From a bacterium (GTDB lineage: Bacteria > Patescibacteriota > Minisyncoccia > Minisyncoccales > RBG-13-42-11): a DNA stretch of 37,148 nt. Positions 1 through 8,480 of the stretch are shown here, piece after piece. Below the pieces are notes generated by a model, which saw only the letters and a list, made by a program, of their open reading frames with translations, was not told where the DNA came from and did no database searches. Both the position numbers and the translations under genes were made by a program. The stretch is taken from the NCBI GenBank assembly GCA_030646565.1, contig JAUSLA010000023.1, forward strand, positions 1-37,148. The letters are read 5' to 3'. Numbering within the stretch: position 1 is the first letter of the stretch; each line of letters begins with the position of its first letter.

Positions 1-1
1 T

Positions 2-91
2 CAAATGAGCTGGCCGGGGATCGTCTTACAGTTAATTTTAATTCCGTTTATTGTTTTTATTCTGCAAAAGATTGTCTTTGAAAAAAAATGA
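2..91 (+). CDS. C-terminal tail of a membrane protein (5' truncated by window edge)
   Basis: Frame 2 reads QMSWPGIVLQLILIPFIVFILQKIVFEKK*; hydrophobic segment then a basic tail and TGA. Confidence 0.5.
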   Translation, partial: QMSWPGIVLQLILIPFIVFILQKIVFEKK

Positions 92-275
92 ATGAATTGA
101 TTGAAAATTAATTTTTCAAAAAAAATAAAAGAGCCCCGGTGCTTAAAGCGTCGGGGTTTGGTCTTGCGACACTATGCATGGCTCAACACCTTGTAACCAT
201 AACAGTAGGTAAAAATTATTAAATATGCTTTTATAATACTAAGTTAAAAATAGAAAAAGAAAGGATGGCATAAAG

Positions 276-797
276 TTGGCTGATATAGTTGCTTTGACCA
301 AGGAGCTGCTGGGGGAAGCGATAATATTGGTGGATAAAATATTTCCGCCGGAATACGAGGAAGAGCCTGCCAAAGATGAAATTGCTGCCAGCTTGTTTCC
401 AGAGAAATATGAAAAGTACTTTAATAAGACAGGAATTCGGCCAAGTCTAAAGTATTGGGTCGCGATCAGCAAGGGAAAGGTTGTCGGCATAGTCGGGCTT
501 TATAACTATGTGTTTGACCTCGCAGACATTACTTGGCTAGGCTGGTATCTCGTTTCCCCGAAGGCGCGGAAACACGGTACAGGCACTTCTCTTTTGCTAT
601 TTGCCATAGAAGAAGCAAAAAGACAAGGGAAGAAGCGCTTGATGGTTTATACGACCGATGATCCGGAAGAACTTTACAGCCATCATTTTTACAGAAAGCA
701 CGGGTTCCGGGAGATTGGTCAAAATCCTTGGGGGCCTAATCCGGAATTAACAGAGTTTTATTTTGAACTCGATCTTATGAAGGCGCAAGCTGAATAG
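276..797 (+). CDS. GNAT-family N-acetyltransferase (TTG start)
   Basis: 173 aa; GWYLVSPKARKHGTGTSLLLFAIEEAKRQGKKRLMVYTTDD...FYRKHGFREIG matches the GNAT acetyl-CoA motif and C-terminal pattern. Confidence 0.85.
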   Translation: MADIVALTKELLGEAIILVDKIFPPEYEEEPAKDEIAASLFPEKYEKYFNKTGIRPSLKYWVAISKGKVVGIVGLYNYVFDLADITWLGWYLVSPKARKHGTGTSLLLFAIEEAKRQGKKRLMVYTTDDPEELYSHHFYRKHGFREIGQNPWGPNPELTEFYFELDLMKAQAE

Positions 798-812
798 CTT
801 GCGCCCTTTTTT
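781..812 (+). terminator. Intrinsic terminator overlapping the 3' end of the GNAT gene
   Basis: GGCGCAAGC-tgaata-GCTTGCGCC followed by CTTTTTT. Confidence 0.85.
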
Positions 813-832
813 ATAAGCAAAAATAAGCGCAG

Positions 833-861
833 TTTACAAAAACGTAATTTTTAAGTATGAT
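833..861 (+). promoter_or_regulatory. Putative secA promoter
   Basis: TTTACA-17 nt-TATGAT, with the -10 only about 10 nt upstream of the secA ATG. Confidence 0.55.
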
Positions 862-871
862 ATAGAATATT

Positions 872-3445
872 ATGTCATTCTTATCTAAGGTCTTTGGCGA
901 CGCTAACGAGAAATATGTAACTAATATCCAGCCCATTATTGAGAAGATAAATTCCCTTGAAGAACAGTTCAAGGGTTTTTCTGATGAAAATTTAAAAGAA
1001 AAAACACAAGAATTGAAGGCAAAATTAAACGAAGCCCGAGGTTGTTTATTGGATGATATTCTTCCCGAAGCATTTGCTTTAATCAGAGAAGCTGCTAAAA
1101 GAACTCTTAATCAAAGGCATTTTGATGTGCAGTTGGTTGGTGGTATTGTTTTGCATGAGGGTAACATTGCTGAAATGAAAACAGGCGAAGGAAAGACATT
1201 GGCTGCCACCTTGCCTGTCTATTTAAACGCTTTAACCGGAAAAGGGGTTCACGTAGTCACGGTGAACGACTATTTGGCAAAAAGAGACGCGGTTTGGATG
1301 GGGCAGATTTATAATCTTCTTGGATTGTCAATAGGATGTATTATGCATGAGGGGGCATATACATATGACTCTGCTTATATGAGTCCCGCGAAGCGGGATG
1401 AGTCGAAGAATATCCATTCTTCTTCATCCCTCGCTACGCTCGGACAAATTAAGAAGAGAACGCAGTTCTCTTCGCCTCAACAGGAAGCTCCTGTTTTAGC
1501 TGGCGAACGCGACAAAGAAAGAGATATTATTGGAGGATTTAAGGTTTTTGATAGTTATCTAAGGCCTTGTCAGAGGAAAGAAGCGTACGCGGCCGATATT
1601 ACTTATGGTACCAACAATGAGTTTGGGTTTGATTATTTGAGAGATAATTTAGTATATGATCTGCAACAACAAGTTCAGAGAGGGTTTAATTATGCCATTA
1701 TTGATGAAGTCGACTCAATCTTAATTGATGAAGCCAGAACTCCTCTGATTATTTCAGCTCCCGATACGGAAAGCTCGACATGGTATCGAGAATTTTCCAG
1801 AATAATCCCGAAATTAGATTCAAAAACCGATTATGAAATTGATGAAAAAATGAAGGCCGTTACTTTGACGGAGGGAGGAATTAATAAAATTGAAAAAATC
1901 CTGGGAATGGAGAATATTTATGAAGCGCGGGGAATAAAGTATCTGCATTATTTAGAGCAGGCTTTAAAGGCAGAAGTTCTTTTTAAAAAAGACAAAGACT
2001 ACGTAGTGAAGAATGGCGAAATTATTATTGTGGATGAATTTACCGGAAGATTGATGCCGGGCAGAAGATGGTCGGGCGGACTTCATCAGGCAATTGAAGC
2101 AAAAGAAAATGTAAGAATTCAGGCAGAATCAATTACTTTAGCTTCAATTACTTTTCAGAATTATTTTCGTCTTTATAAGAAATTAGCCGGAATGACCGGA
2201 ACTGCCGCCACTTCAGCTGAAGAATTTGATAAAGTTTATAATCTGGATGTAATTACAATTCCGACTCATAGACAGCTGATAAGGAAAGAGTTGCCGGATA
2301 GAATTTATAAAAATGAAAAAGGAAAATTTGAAGCGGTTGTCAGAGAAATTAAAGAAAGGCATAATTTAGGACAGCCTATCTTGGTTGGCACCACCTCAAT
2401 TGAAAAAAATGAATATTTGGGAAAGTTATTGGACAGAGAGGGTGTTCCCCACGAAATTCTTAACGCAAAGAATCATGAAAAGGAAGGAGAAATTATCGCG
2501 CAAGCAGGCAGATTTGAAGGTGTTACCATAGCTACAAATATGGCGGGCAGAGGAGTGGATATCGTTTTGGGAGGCAACCCGCCGAATTCCGATGGGGCTC
2601 AAAAAGTTGTAGAACTCGGCGGACTTCATATAATTGGCACAGAAAGGCATGAAGCCAGAAGAATTGATAATCAGCTAAGAGGAAGATCTGGCAGGCAGGG
2701 AGACCCGGGTTCCTCTCAATTTTTTCTTTCTTTGGAAGACGATATATTGAGAATTTTTGGGTCAGATAGAATAAAATCTTTAATGGGTGTTCTTAAAATT
2801 CCAGATGACGAGGCCATTGAGGCAAAAATGGTTTCCGGAGCAATTGAGTCGGCCCAGGCGAAAATCGAAGGAATGAATTTTGATTTGAGAAAGCATGTTC
2901 TAGAATATGATGACGTAATGAATAAACATAGAGAGGTGATTTATAAAAAAAGAAGAGAGATACTGGAAAAGTCTAAAGTCCAAAGTCTAAAGTCCGAAGA
3001 CGGCCTAAGATTCCATATCCTTGAATTAATTAAAAAAAATGGTTTTACAGAAGCCGATTATGAAAAAAAAGAGAAAGAGATTGGCGAGGAAAAAATGAGA
3101 GAAGCAGAAAAAATTGTTTCCTTGAGAGTTTTAGATATGTTTTGGCTGGAACATTTGGAAAATATGGAGCATCTAAGGGATTCTGTGAGATTGAGGGCTT
3201 ACGGCCAGAAAGATCCTTTAATTGAATATAAATCAGAGGGCCACAAAATGTTCCAGGGATTATTAAGCCAGATTGAAAAGACCACCGCGGATACTTTAAT
3301 GAAAGTTATGATTGAAGAAAATCCTTCACCGACTTCTTTGGTTTCTCGAGCACCCTCAACTATCAAATCAAAAAATATTCCTGGTCGCAATGACCCATGC
3401 GTGTGTGGAAGCGGGAAAAAATATAAAAGGTGTTGTGGGAAGTAG
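872..3445 (+). CDS. secA: Preprotein translocase subunit SecA
   Basis: 857 aa; MKTGEGKTLAATLPVYLNAL, YGTNNEFGFDYLRDN, DEVDSILIDEARTPLIIS, TNMAGRGVDIVLGGNP, C-terminal CVCGSGKKYKRCC zinc motif. Confidence 0.98.
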   Translation: MSFLSKVFGDANEKYVTNIQPIIEKINSLEEQFKGFSDENLKEKTQELKAKLNEARGCLLDDILPEAFALIREAAKRTLNQRHFDVQLVGGIVLHEGNIAEMKTGEGKTLAATLPVYLNALTGKGVHVVTVNDYLAKRDAVWMGQIYNLLGLSIGCIMHEGAYTYDSAYMSPAKRDESKNIHSSSSLATLGQIKKRTQFSSPQQEAPVLAGERDKERDIIGGFKVFDSYLRPCQRKEAYAADITYGTNNEFGFDYLRDNLVYDLQQQVQRGFNYAIIDEVDSILIDEARTPLIISAPDTESSTWYREFSRIIPKLDSKTDYEIDEKMKAVTLTEGGINKIEKILGMENIYEARGIKYLHYLEQALKAEVLFKKDKDYVVKNGEIIIVDEFTGRLMPGRRWSGGLHQAIEAKENVRIQAESITLASITFQNYFRLYKKLAGMTGTAATSAEEFDKVYNLDVITIPTHRQLIRKELPDRIYKNEKGKFEAVVREIKERHNLGQPILVGTTSIEKNEYLGKLLDREGVPHEILNAKNHEKEGEIIAQAGRFEGVTIATNMAGRGVDIVLGGNPPNSDGAQKVVELGGLHIIGTERHEARRIDNQLRGRSGRQGDPGSSQFFLSLEDDILRIFGSDRIKSLMGVLKIPDDEAIEAKMVSGAIESAQAKIEGMNFDLRKHVLEYDDVMNKHREVIYKKRREILEKSKVQSLKSEDGLRFHILELIKKNGFTEADYEKKEKEIGEEKMREAEKIVSLRVLDMFWLEHLENMEHLRDSVRLRAYGQKDPLIEYKSEGHKMFQGLLSQIEKTTADTLMKVMIEENPSPTSLVSRAPSTIKSKNIPGRNDPCVCGSGKKYKRCCGK
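1379..1477 (+). repeat. Palindromic element inserted in frame in secA
   Basis: gagtcccgcgaagcgggatgagtcgaagaat...tcgctacgctcgg...GAAGAGAACgcaGTTCTCTTCgcc; encodes SPAKRDESKNIHSSSSLATLGQIKKRTQFSSP. Confidence 0.85.
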
Positions 3446-3456
3446 GGGTAGGGTAT

Positions 3457-3489
3457 AATAAAAAAGCCAGTTATTAGGGAATAACTGGC
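3457..3489 (-). terminator. Intrinsic terminator of the minus-strand small gene
   Basis: On minus: GCCAGTTATtccctaATAACTGGC then TTTTTTATT. Confidence 0.85.
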
Positions 3490-3500
3490 GGATACATAAG

Positions 3501-3638
3501 CTAGGAGAAACCAACAGCGATCCCTCCTTGTTGCGTGAAGCATTTATCACAGAGAAGAGTATTCTTCCCTGCGATCTTCCACACTGCTGGTCTTTCGCGA
3601 CAGCACTCACAAGTGGGCCGCTCGTTACAATCTTTCAT
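3501..3638 (-). CDS. Small four-Cys (zinc-ribbon-like) protein, 45 aa
   Basis: Translation MKDCNERPTCECCRERPAVWKIAGKNTLLCDKCFTQQGGIAVGFS*; SD AAAGGAG upstream, own promoter and terminator; below the track's length cutoff. Confidence 0.8.
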   Translation of the reverse strand: MKDCNERPTCECCRERPAVWKIAGKNTLLCDKCFTQQGGIAVGFS

Positions 3639-3768
3639 GATCCACTCCTTTCCGAGAGGAACATATCATAATTTGTGATAGTTTGTCAAGAATTCGCTTT
3701 TATGGAATTTAACAAAGTTTAGAAAAATGAGTTTAAAACTTTATGAGAAATAACTATCAAATAAAAAT

Positions 3769-4209
3769 ATGGAGCATTTGGCGATAATGAAAAAATCTTG
3801 GGAATTGACTGATAAAATTTTGAATAAACAGAAGAAGATTGAATCGCGCTGGTATTCCGTAAAATATAAACCTTGGGATAGTATTAAAGAGGGAGAGACA
3901 ATTTACTTTAAAGATTCGGGAGAGCCGGTAAGAATAAAAGCAGAGGTCAGTAAGGTTATACAATTTGCCGATTTGACTCCGAGTCGAGTAAAAGAAATTT
4001 TGGACGAGTATGGCAAGGATGATGGCATAGAAAAAGTAAAAATTCCTGAATTTTTTGAGAGATTCAAAAATAAAAAATATTGTATGCTTATATTTCTAAA
4101 AAATCCAAGAGCAATAAAATCATTTGAAATTGACAAAACAGGATTCGGAGCGATGTCGGCGTGGATTGAAGTTAATAATATAAATAGAATAAAGCGCTAT
4201 GGAAAATAA
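3769..4209 (+). CDS. ASCH/PUA-like domain protein (tentative)
   Basis: 146 aa; RWYSVKYKPWDSIKEGETIYFKDSGEPVRIKAEVSKVIQF resembles ASCH-type folds; overlaps the Nudix gene by 11 nt. Confidence 0.55.
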   Translation: MEHLAIMKKSWELTDKILNKQKKIESRWYSVKYKPWDSIKEGETIYFKDSGEPVRIKAEVSKVIQFADLTPSRVKEILDEYGKDDGIEKVKIPEFFERFKNKKYCMLIFLKNPRAIKSFEIDKTGFGAMSAWIEVNNINRIKRYGK

Positions 4210-4666
4210 TCCTAAAAAAATTTTGACGCTTTGCATTATTCACCAAAAGAACAAAGTTTTGCTTGGAATGAAAAAGCGAGGATTCGGACAGGGAAGATGG
4301 AACGGTTTTGGCGGAAAAATTAAAGAAGGGGAGTCAATTATCGACGCGGCAAATAGGGAATTAATGGAAGAGATTGGAATTAAGGTTCAGGATTTTCAGC
4401 ATTTGGGCGTTTTGGATTTTAGCTGGAAAAATAAGCCGGAAATTTTGCAAGTTCATATTTTTAAAGCAAGCGATTTTATCGGCGTGCCGTCAGAAAGCGA
4501 AGAAATGAAGCCAGAATGGTTTAGTGTCAATGAAATTCCTTTTCAAGAAATGTGGCAAGACGACAAACACTGGCTTCCTTTATTTTTGGAAAACAAGAAA
4601 TTTCAGGGAAAATTCCTTTTTGACGACGCAGATAATATCCTTGATTATTCTTTGGATTTAGTTTAA
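4199..4666 (+). CDS. Nudix hydrolase (MutT/MTH1-like)
   Basis: 155 aa; Nudix box GFGGKIKEGESIIDAANRELMEEIGI. Confidence 0.92.
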   Translation: MENNPKKILTLCIIHQKNKVLLGMKKRGFGQGRWNGFGGKIKEGESIIDAANRELMEEIGIKVQDFQHLGVLDFSWKNKPEILQVHIFKASDFIGVPSESEEMKPEWFSVNEIPFQEMWQDDKHWLPLFLENKKFQGKFLFDDADNILDYSLDLV

Positions 4667-4685
4667 AATAATAAAATATGCAAAT

Positions 4686-5999
4686 ATGCCGAAAAAGAAA
4701 GTTTATATAACTATTGCCGTTATTTTTATTTTGGTTTTTTTTGCCGGGTATTTGGTGTACCCTTTTTTCAAATTGCCGTATATCCCGCAAGTCCCTTTTA
4801 AGTTAGGGCTGGATTTACAGGGGGGAACCCACTTGATTTTTGAAGCGGACCTATCAAAAATCAAAGACGCGGAAAAGAAGGATTTAATGCAGGGATTAAA
4901 AAACGTAATTGAAAGAAGGGTTAATTATTTCGGGGTTAGAGAGCCGGTTGTCCAGACCCAGGAGGCAAGCGGCCAGTATAGGTTGATTGTAGAGCTGGCA
5001 GGCATTAAGGATCCTGCCGAAGCTATAAGAATGATAGGGGAGACGCCATTTTTGGAATTCAAGGAGCAAAAGCCAAATTATGACGAGATTATTGCGAATG
5101 ACAAGAAGGTTCAAGAGACAGGATCTGGAAATTTTGAAGATCCATTTCAGTCCACAGACCTTACTGGTCAGTATCTGCAGAAATCCGGTATTGATTTTGA
5201 CCAGACAACGGGAAAACCTTCCATTTCCATCCAGTTTAACGATGAGGGAGCTAAAATTTTTGAGGAGCTTACTGAACGAAACGCTGGGAAACTTTTGGCA
5301 ATTTCTATTGATCAAATTATAATTTCCAGCCCGGTTGTTCAGGAAAAGATTTCTGGAGGAAAAGCCCAGATTACAGGCAACTTTTCAATTGATGAAGCTA
5401 AAACGCTGGTCAGGAATTTAAACGCCGGAGCATTGCCAGTTCCAATTAAAATTATTTCGCAAGAAACAGTGGGTCCTATACTAGGAAAGGTTTCTTTGGA
5501 GCAGAGCTTGAAGGCAGGCATCATCGGTTTTTTGGGCGTAATTTTATTTATGATTTTATTTTACCGCTTGCCGGGTGTTTTGGCTGCCCTAGCTTTGTTG
5601 ATTTATGTGATTTTTGTTTTAGCTATGTTTAAAATTGTTTCCGTTACACTTACTCTAGCTGGCATTGCCGGCTTTTTACTTTCCATCGGCATGGCTGTGG
5701 ACGCCAATATTTTGATTTTTGCCAGAATGAAAGAAGAGCTATCTTTAAAAAAGAGTCTGCCGACAGCCATTGAAGAAGGATTTAGAAGGGCTTGGCCTTC
5801 TATCAGAGACAGTAATTTTAATTCTTTGATCGTTTGCGCTATTTTATTCAGCGTTGCCGCCAGCTTTATTAAGGGGTTTGCCTTGACTTTAGGAATTGGT
5901 ATTTTAGGCAGCATGTTTTCGGCAATTTTTATCACCAGAAATTTCCTCAAATTATTTATGGGCACAAAAATTGAAAAAATTACGTGGTTGTGGAAATAG
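4686..5999 (+). CDS. secD: Protein translocase subunit SecD
   Basis: 437 aa; FKLGLDLQGGTHLIFEAD, SIGMAVDANILIFARMKEEL, ...EEGFRRAWPSIRDSN. Confidence 0.97.
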   Translation: MPKKKVYITIAVIFILVFFAGYLVYPFFKLPYIPQVPFKLGLDLQGGTHLIFEADLSKIKDAEKKDLMQGLKNVIERRVNYFGVREPVVQTQEASGQYRLIVELAGIKDPAEAIRMIGETPFLEFKEQKPNYDEIIANDKKVQETGSGNFEDPFQSTDLTGQYLQKSGIDFDQTTGKPSISIQFNDEGAKIFEELTERNAGKLLAISIDQIIISSPVVQEKISGGKAQITGNFSIDEAKTLVRNLNAGALPVPIKIISQETVGPILGKVSLEQSLKAGIIGFLGVILFMILFYRLPGVLAALALLIYVIFVLAMFKIVSVTLTLAGIAGFLLSIGMAVDANILIFARMKEELSLKKSLPTAIEEGFRRAWPSIRDSNFNSLIVCAILFSVAASFIKGFALTLGIGILGSMFSAIFITRNFLKLFMGTKIEKITWLWK

Positions 6000-6011
6000 T
6001 TTATTTTCAAT

Positions 6012-6899
6012 ATGATTAATTTTGTAAAATATTCAAAACTGTATTATATTTTTTCAGGGATTATTTTTGCGGTTGCGGTTTATTCATTGATTAGCTTTGG
6101 ATTGAAATTCGGGATTGATTTTACCGGCGGAAGCATTTTAGAAGTGCGTTTTGAGCAGAGGCCAGAAAACGCCGTGATTCAGGAAAAGCTGAAGGATTTT
6201 AATCTGGGCGAGATTGTTGTTCAGCCGACCGGGGAAAAGGGGATTATTTTGAAAACGAAAGAGGTTTCAGAGGAAACGCATCAATCAATCATTGTTAAAT
6301 TGGGCGAGATTAATAAGGTAGAAGAATTAAGCTTTGAATCAATCGGTCCGGTAATTGGAAAAGAGCTGGAACAGAAAACAAGGAATGCGATTATTTTAGC
6401 TTTGATTGCCATAACTTTGTATATTACATTTGCTTTCAGAAAGATCTCAAAAGTTATAAATTCCTGGCAGTGCGGAATCGCTTCTTTAATCGCCCTTTTC
6501 CATGATATTTTAATCCCTTTGGGAGTTTTTGCTGTTTTGGGAAAACTTTACAACATTGAAATTACAATACCGATTATCGCGGCTTTATTGACTATTTTGG
6601 GTTTTTCGGTTCACGACACGATTGTAATTTTTGACAGAATTAGAGAAAATGTGCTTAGGGGCGGATTTTCTTCTTTTGGGGAGACGGTAAATGTAAGTTT
6701 GAACCAGACACTTGGCCGCTCTATCAACACGGTTTTAACGGTTTTGATTGTTCTTTTTGCTATTTTCTTTTTCGGCGGCCAAACCCTTAAATATTTTTCC
6801 TTAGCCTTGATTATTGGAATTACTTCCGGCGCTTATTCTTCAATCTTCATTGCCAGTTCTTTATTGGTTAGTTGGTTTAGGGAGAAAAAGAAAGCTTAA
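6012..6899 (+). CDS. secF: Protein translocase subunit SecF
   Basis: 295 aa; FGIDFTGGSILEVRF, LGFSVHDTIVIFDRIRENV, NQTLGRSINTVLTVL. Confidence 0.97.
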   Translation: MINFVKYSKLYYIFSGIIFAVAVYSLISFGLKFGIDFTGGSILEVRFEQRPENAVIQEKLKDFNLGEIVVQPTGEKGIILKTKEVSEETHQSIIVKLGEINKVEELSFESIGPVIGKELEQKTRNAIILALIAITLYITFAFRKISKVINSWQCGIASLIALFHDILIPLGVFAVLGKLYNIEITIPIIAALLTILGFSVHDTIVIFDRIRENVLRGGFSSFGETVNVSLNQTLGRSINTVLTVLIVLFAIFFFGGQTLKYFSLALIIGITSGAYSSIFIASSLLVSWFREKKKA

Positions 6900-6904
6900 A
6901 AGAA

Positions 6905-7262
6905 ACATAATCTTCGGGCAATTTACCCCGGGTGACCACGCAGTTTCCGTTCGGCCAACTTGCCTTAGGGAGCACGCCATCGGCTTAATTAGAAGAAAGA
7001 AGTTTATTTCCAGCCGTGGCTATTTCTCGCCCCGCCTCCTTAACTTAGAAGATAGTTTATAGTCAGTAGCGGGCGGGGCTGCGAAGTGCACCCTTCGGCA
7101 AGATTGGCCTCGCTTAAAGATTTTTTATTCGTACATTCGTATACCGAGTCCCGCTTTGCGAAGAACTTTCGTTCTTCTTTACCCTTCGCCTGTGGCTCGG
7201 GTGCGGGACGAAGGTGAAGAAGAGAACGAAGTTCTCTTCGCCTTAATTCGTAATTCGTAGGG
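6905..7262. repeat. Intergenic cluster of palindromic repeat modules
   Basis: tcttcgggcaatttaccccgggtga; gagtcccgctttgcg / aagaactttcgttctt / cccttcgcctgtggctcgggtgcgggacgaagg; GAAGAGAACgaaGTTCTCTTC at 7219-7239. Confidence 0.75.
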
Positions 7263-7313
7263 TATTTGACAATCTGTCTGCAAAATGCTTAAATAGGATA
7301 ACATAATATCAGC

Positions 7314-7421
7314 GACGAGGACTACGTCCTCGTCTTCACCTTCGTCCGCCAGAGGCGGACTCGGTGGTTAAAGAAGATAAATCTTCTTTTCCACCTCGCT
7401 CAATTTTATTGAGCTCGGTTT
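7314..7421 (+). repeat. Two tandem bipartite palindromic elements directly upstream of the ATG
   Basis: GACGAGGACtacGTCCTCGTC-ttcaccttc-GTCCGCCagaGGCGGAC-TCGGTgg, then AAGAAGATaaATCTTCTT-ttccacctc-GCTCAATtttATTGAGC-TCGGTTT-ATG. Confidence 0.9.
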
Positions 7422-8402
7422 ATGAAGTTCAATTATTCTCAAATTTGTTTCGAAATTCTAAAAGATCTTCCCAAGCGGCAAAAGGATGTATTACTGCGGC
7501 GTTTTGGTTTACGTTCAAAAGCCGGCAAAAGGGAAACTTTAGAATCAATCGGGAAAAGCATGAATGTTACCAGGGAAAGGGTGCGTCAGATTGAAAGAGA
7601 CGGATTTTTAGGGTTAAAATCGGAAGTCAAAAATTCTTCCGTTGTTTTCCAATTTTTGCAGGAATGTCTTAAGAAAAAAGGCGGTTTAAAAAGAGAAGAA
7701 GCTCTTTTGGAAGAATTGGGGGGACAGAAAGAAAAAAATCAGATTTATTTTTTATTGACTTTAAGCGAAAATTTTCAACGTTTCGCAGAGACGGAAGATT
7801 TCTATAGTTTATGGACCTTGGGCCAAAATTATCTTTTAAAGGCGGAAAAAGTTTTAACTTCAATTTATAGCAAGCTCAAAAAATTCGGCAAACCCGCCAC
7901 CTTCAATGGTTTAAAATCTTTCGGTCTCGTAAACCAAAATACTCTTGCTTCTTGTTTGGAGGTTTCCAGAAAAATTCAGCGAAATTCGGAAGGGTTTTAT
8001 GGTTTGAAAGAGTGGCCGGAAATTAATCCGAGAGGAGTAAAAGATAAGGCCTACATAGTGTTTAAGAAGGAAAAAAGGCCCCTCCACTTTAATGAGGTTG
8101 CTTCTCTTTTGGAAAAGGCCTTGCCCCAAACCGTCCATAACGAATTGATAAAGGACCCAAGGTTTGTTTTGGTCGGCAGGGGATTGTACGCTTTGCAAGA
8201 ATGGGGATACGAGCAGGGTTATGTCAAAGACGTTATTTACAAGATTTTAAAAGAGGCAAAAGGGCCATTAAGCAAAGAAGATGTGTTGGCTAAAGTTTTA
8301 AAGCAGAGAATGGTCAAAGAAAATACTATTTTGCTCAATCTGAACAACAACCAATATTTCTCAAAAACGCCAGAGGGCGGCTATACGATCAAAGAAGCGT
8401 AA
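7422..8402 (+). CDS. Sigma-70 region 4-like HTH protein with HARE-HTH-like C-terminal region
   Basis: 326 aa; LPKRQKDVLLRRFGL...TLESIGKSMNVTRERVRQIERDGF (sigma-70 region 4 signature); C-terminal region resembles HARE-HTH/RpoE-delta domains. Confidence 0.75.
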   Translation: MKFNYSQICFEILKDLPKRQKDVLLRRFGLRSKAGKRETLESIGKSMNVTRERVRQIERDGFLGLKSEVKNSSVVFQFLQECLKKKGGLKREEALLEELGGQKEKNQIYFLLTLSENFQRFAETEDFYSLWTLGQNYLLKAEKVLTSIYSKLKKFGKPATFNGLKSFGLVNQNTLASCLEVSRKIQRNSEGFYGLKEWPEINPRGVKDKAYIVFKKEKRPLHFNEVASLLEKALPQTVHNELIKDPRFVLVGRGLYALQEWGYEQGYVKDVIYKILKEAKGPLSKEDVLAKVLKQRMVKENTILLNLNNNQYFSKTPEGGYTIKEA

Positions 8403-8410
8403 AGATATTT

Positions 8411-8479
8411 GCCCCGTAGTGAATTTCGACTGCTGCGGGGCAGCAAAATAATGTAATTAGTCGAAATTCTACTACGGGG
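8411..8479. repeat. Long imperfect inverted repeat between two genes
   Basis: CCCCGTAGTGAATTTCGAC ... GTCGAAATTCTACTACGGGG (one inserted base). Confidence 0.8.
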
Positions 8480-8480
8480 T

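Noticed and set aside
2426-3610. Antisense ORFs on the minus strand over the secA 3' half (74, 114 and 80 aa)
   Set aside because: No family signature, overlap a confident secA CDS or the small Cys protein in another frame; treated as shadow ORFs.
6814-7062. 82-aa ORF at the secF 3' end
   Set aside because: Starts within secF in another frame and continues into repeats; no coding evidence.
7146-7421. Possible CRISPR array from clustered repeats
   Set aside because: Repeats are palindromic modules of variable sequence without constant-length unique spacers; no cas genes in the window.
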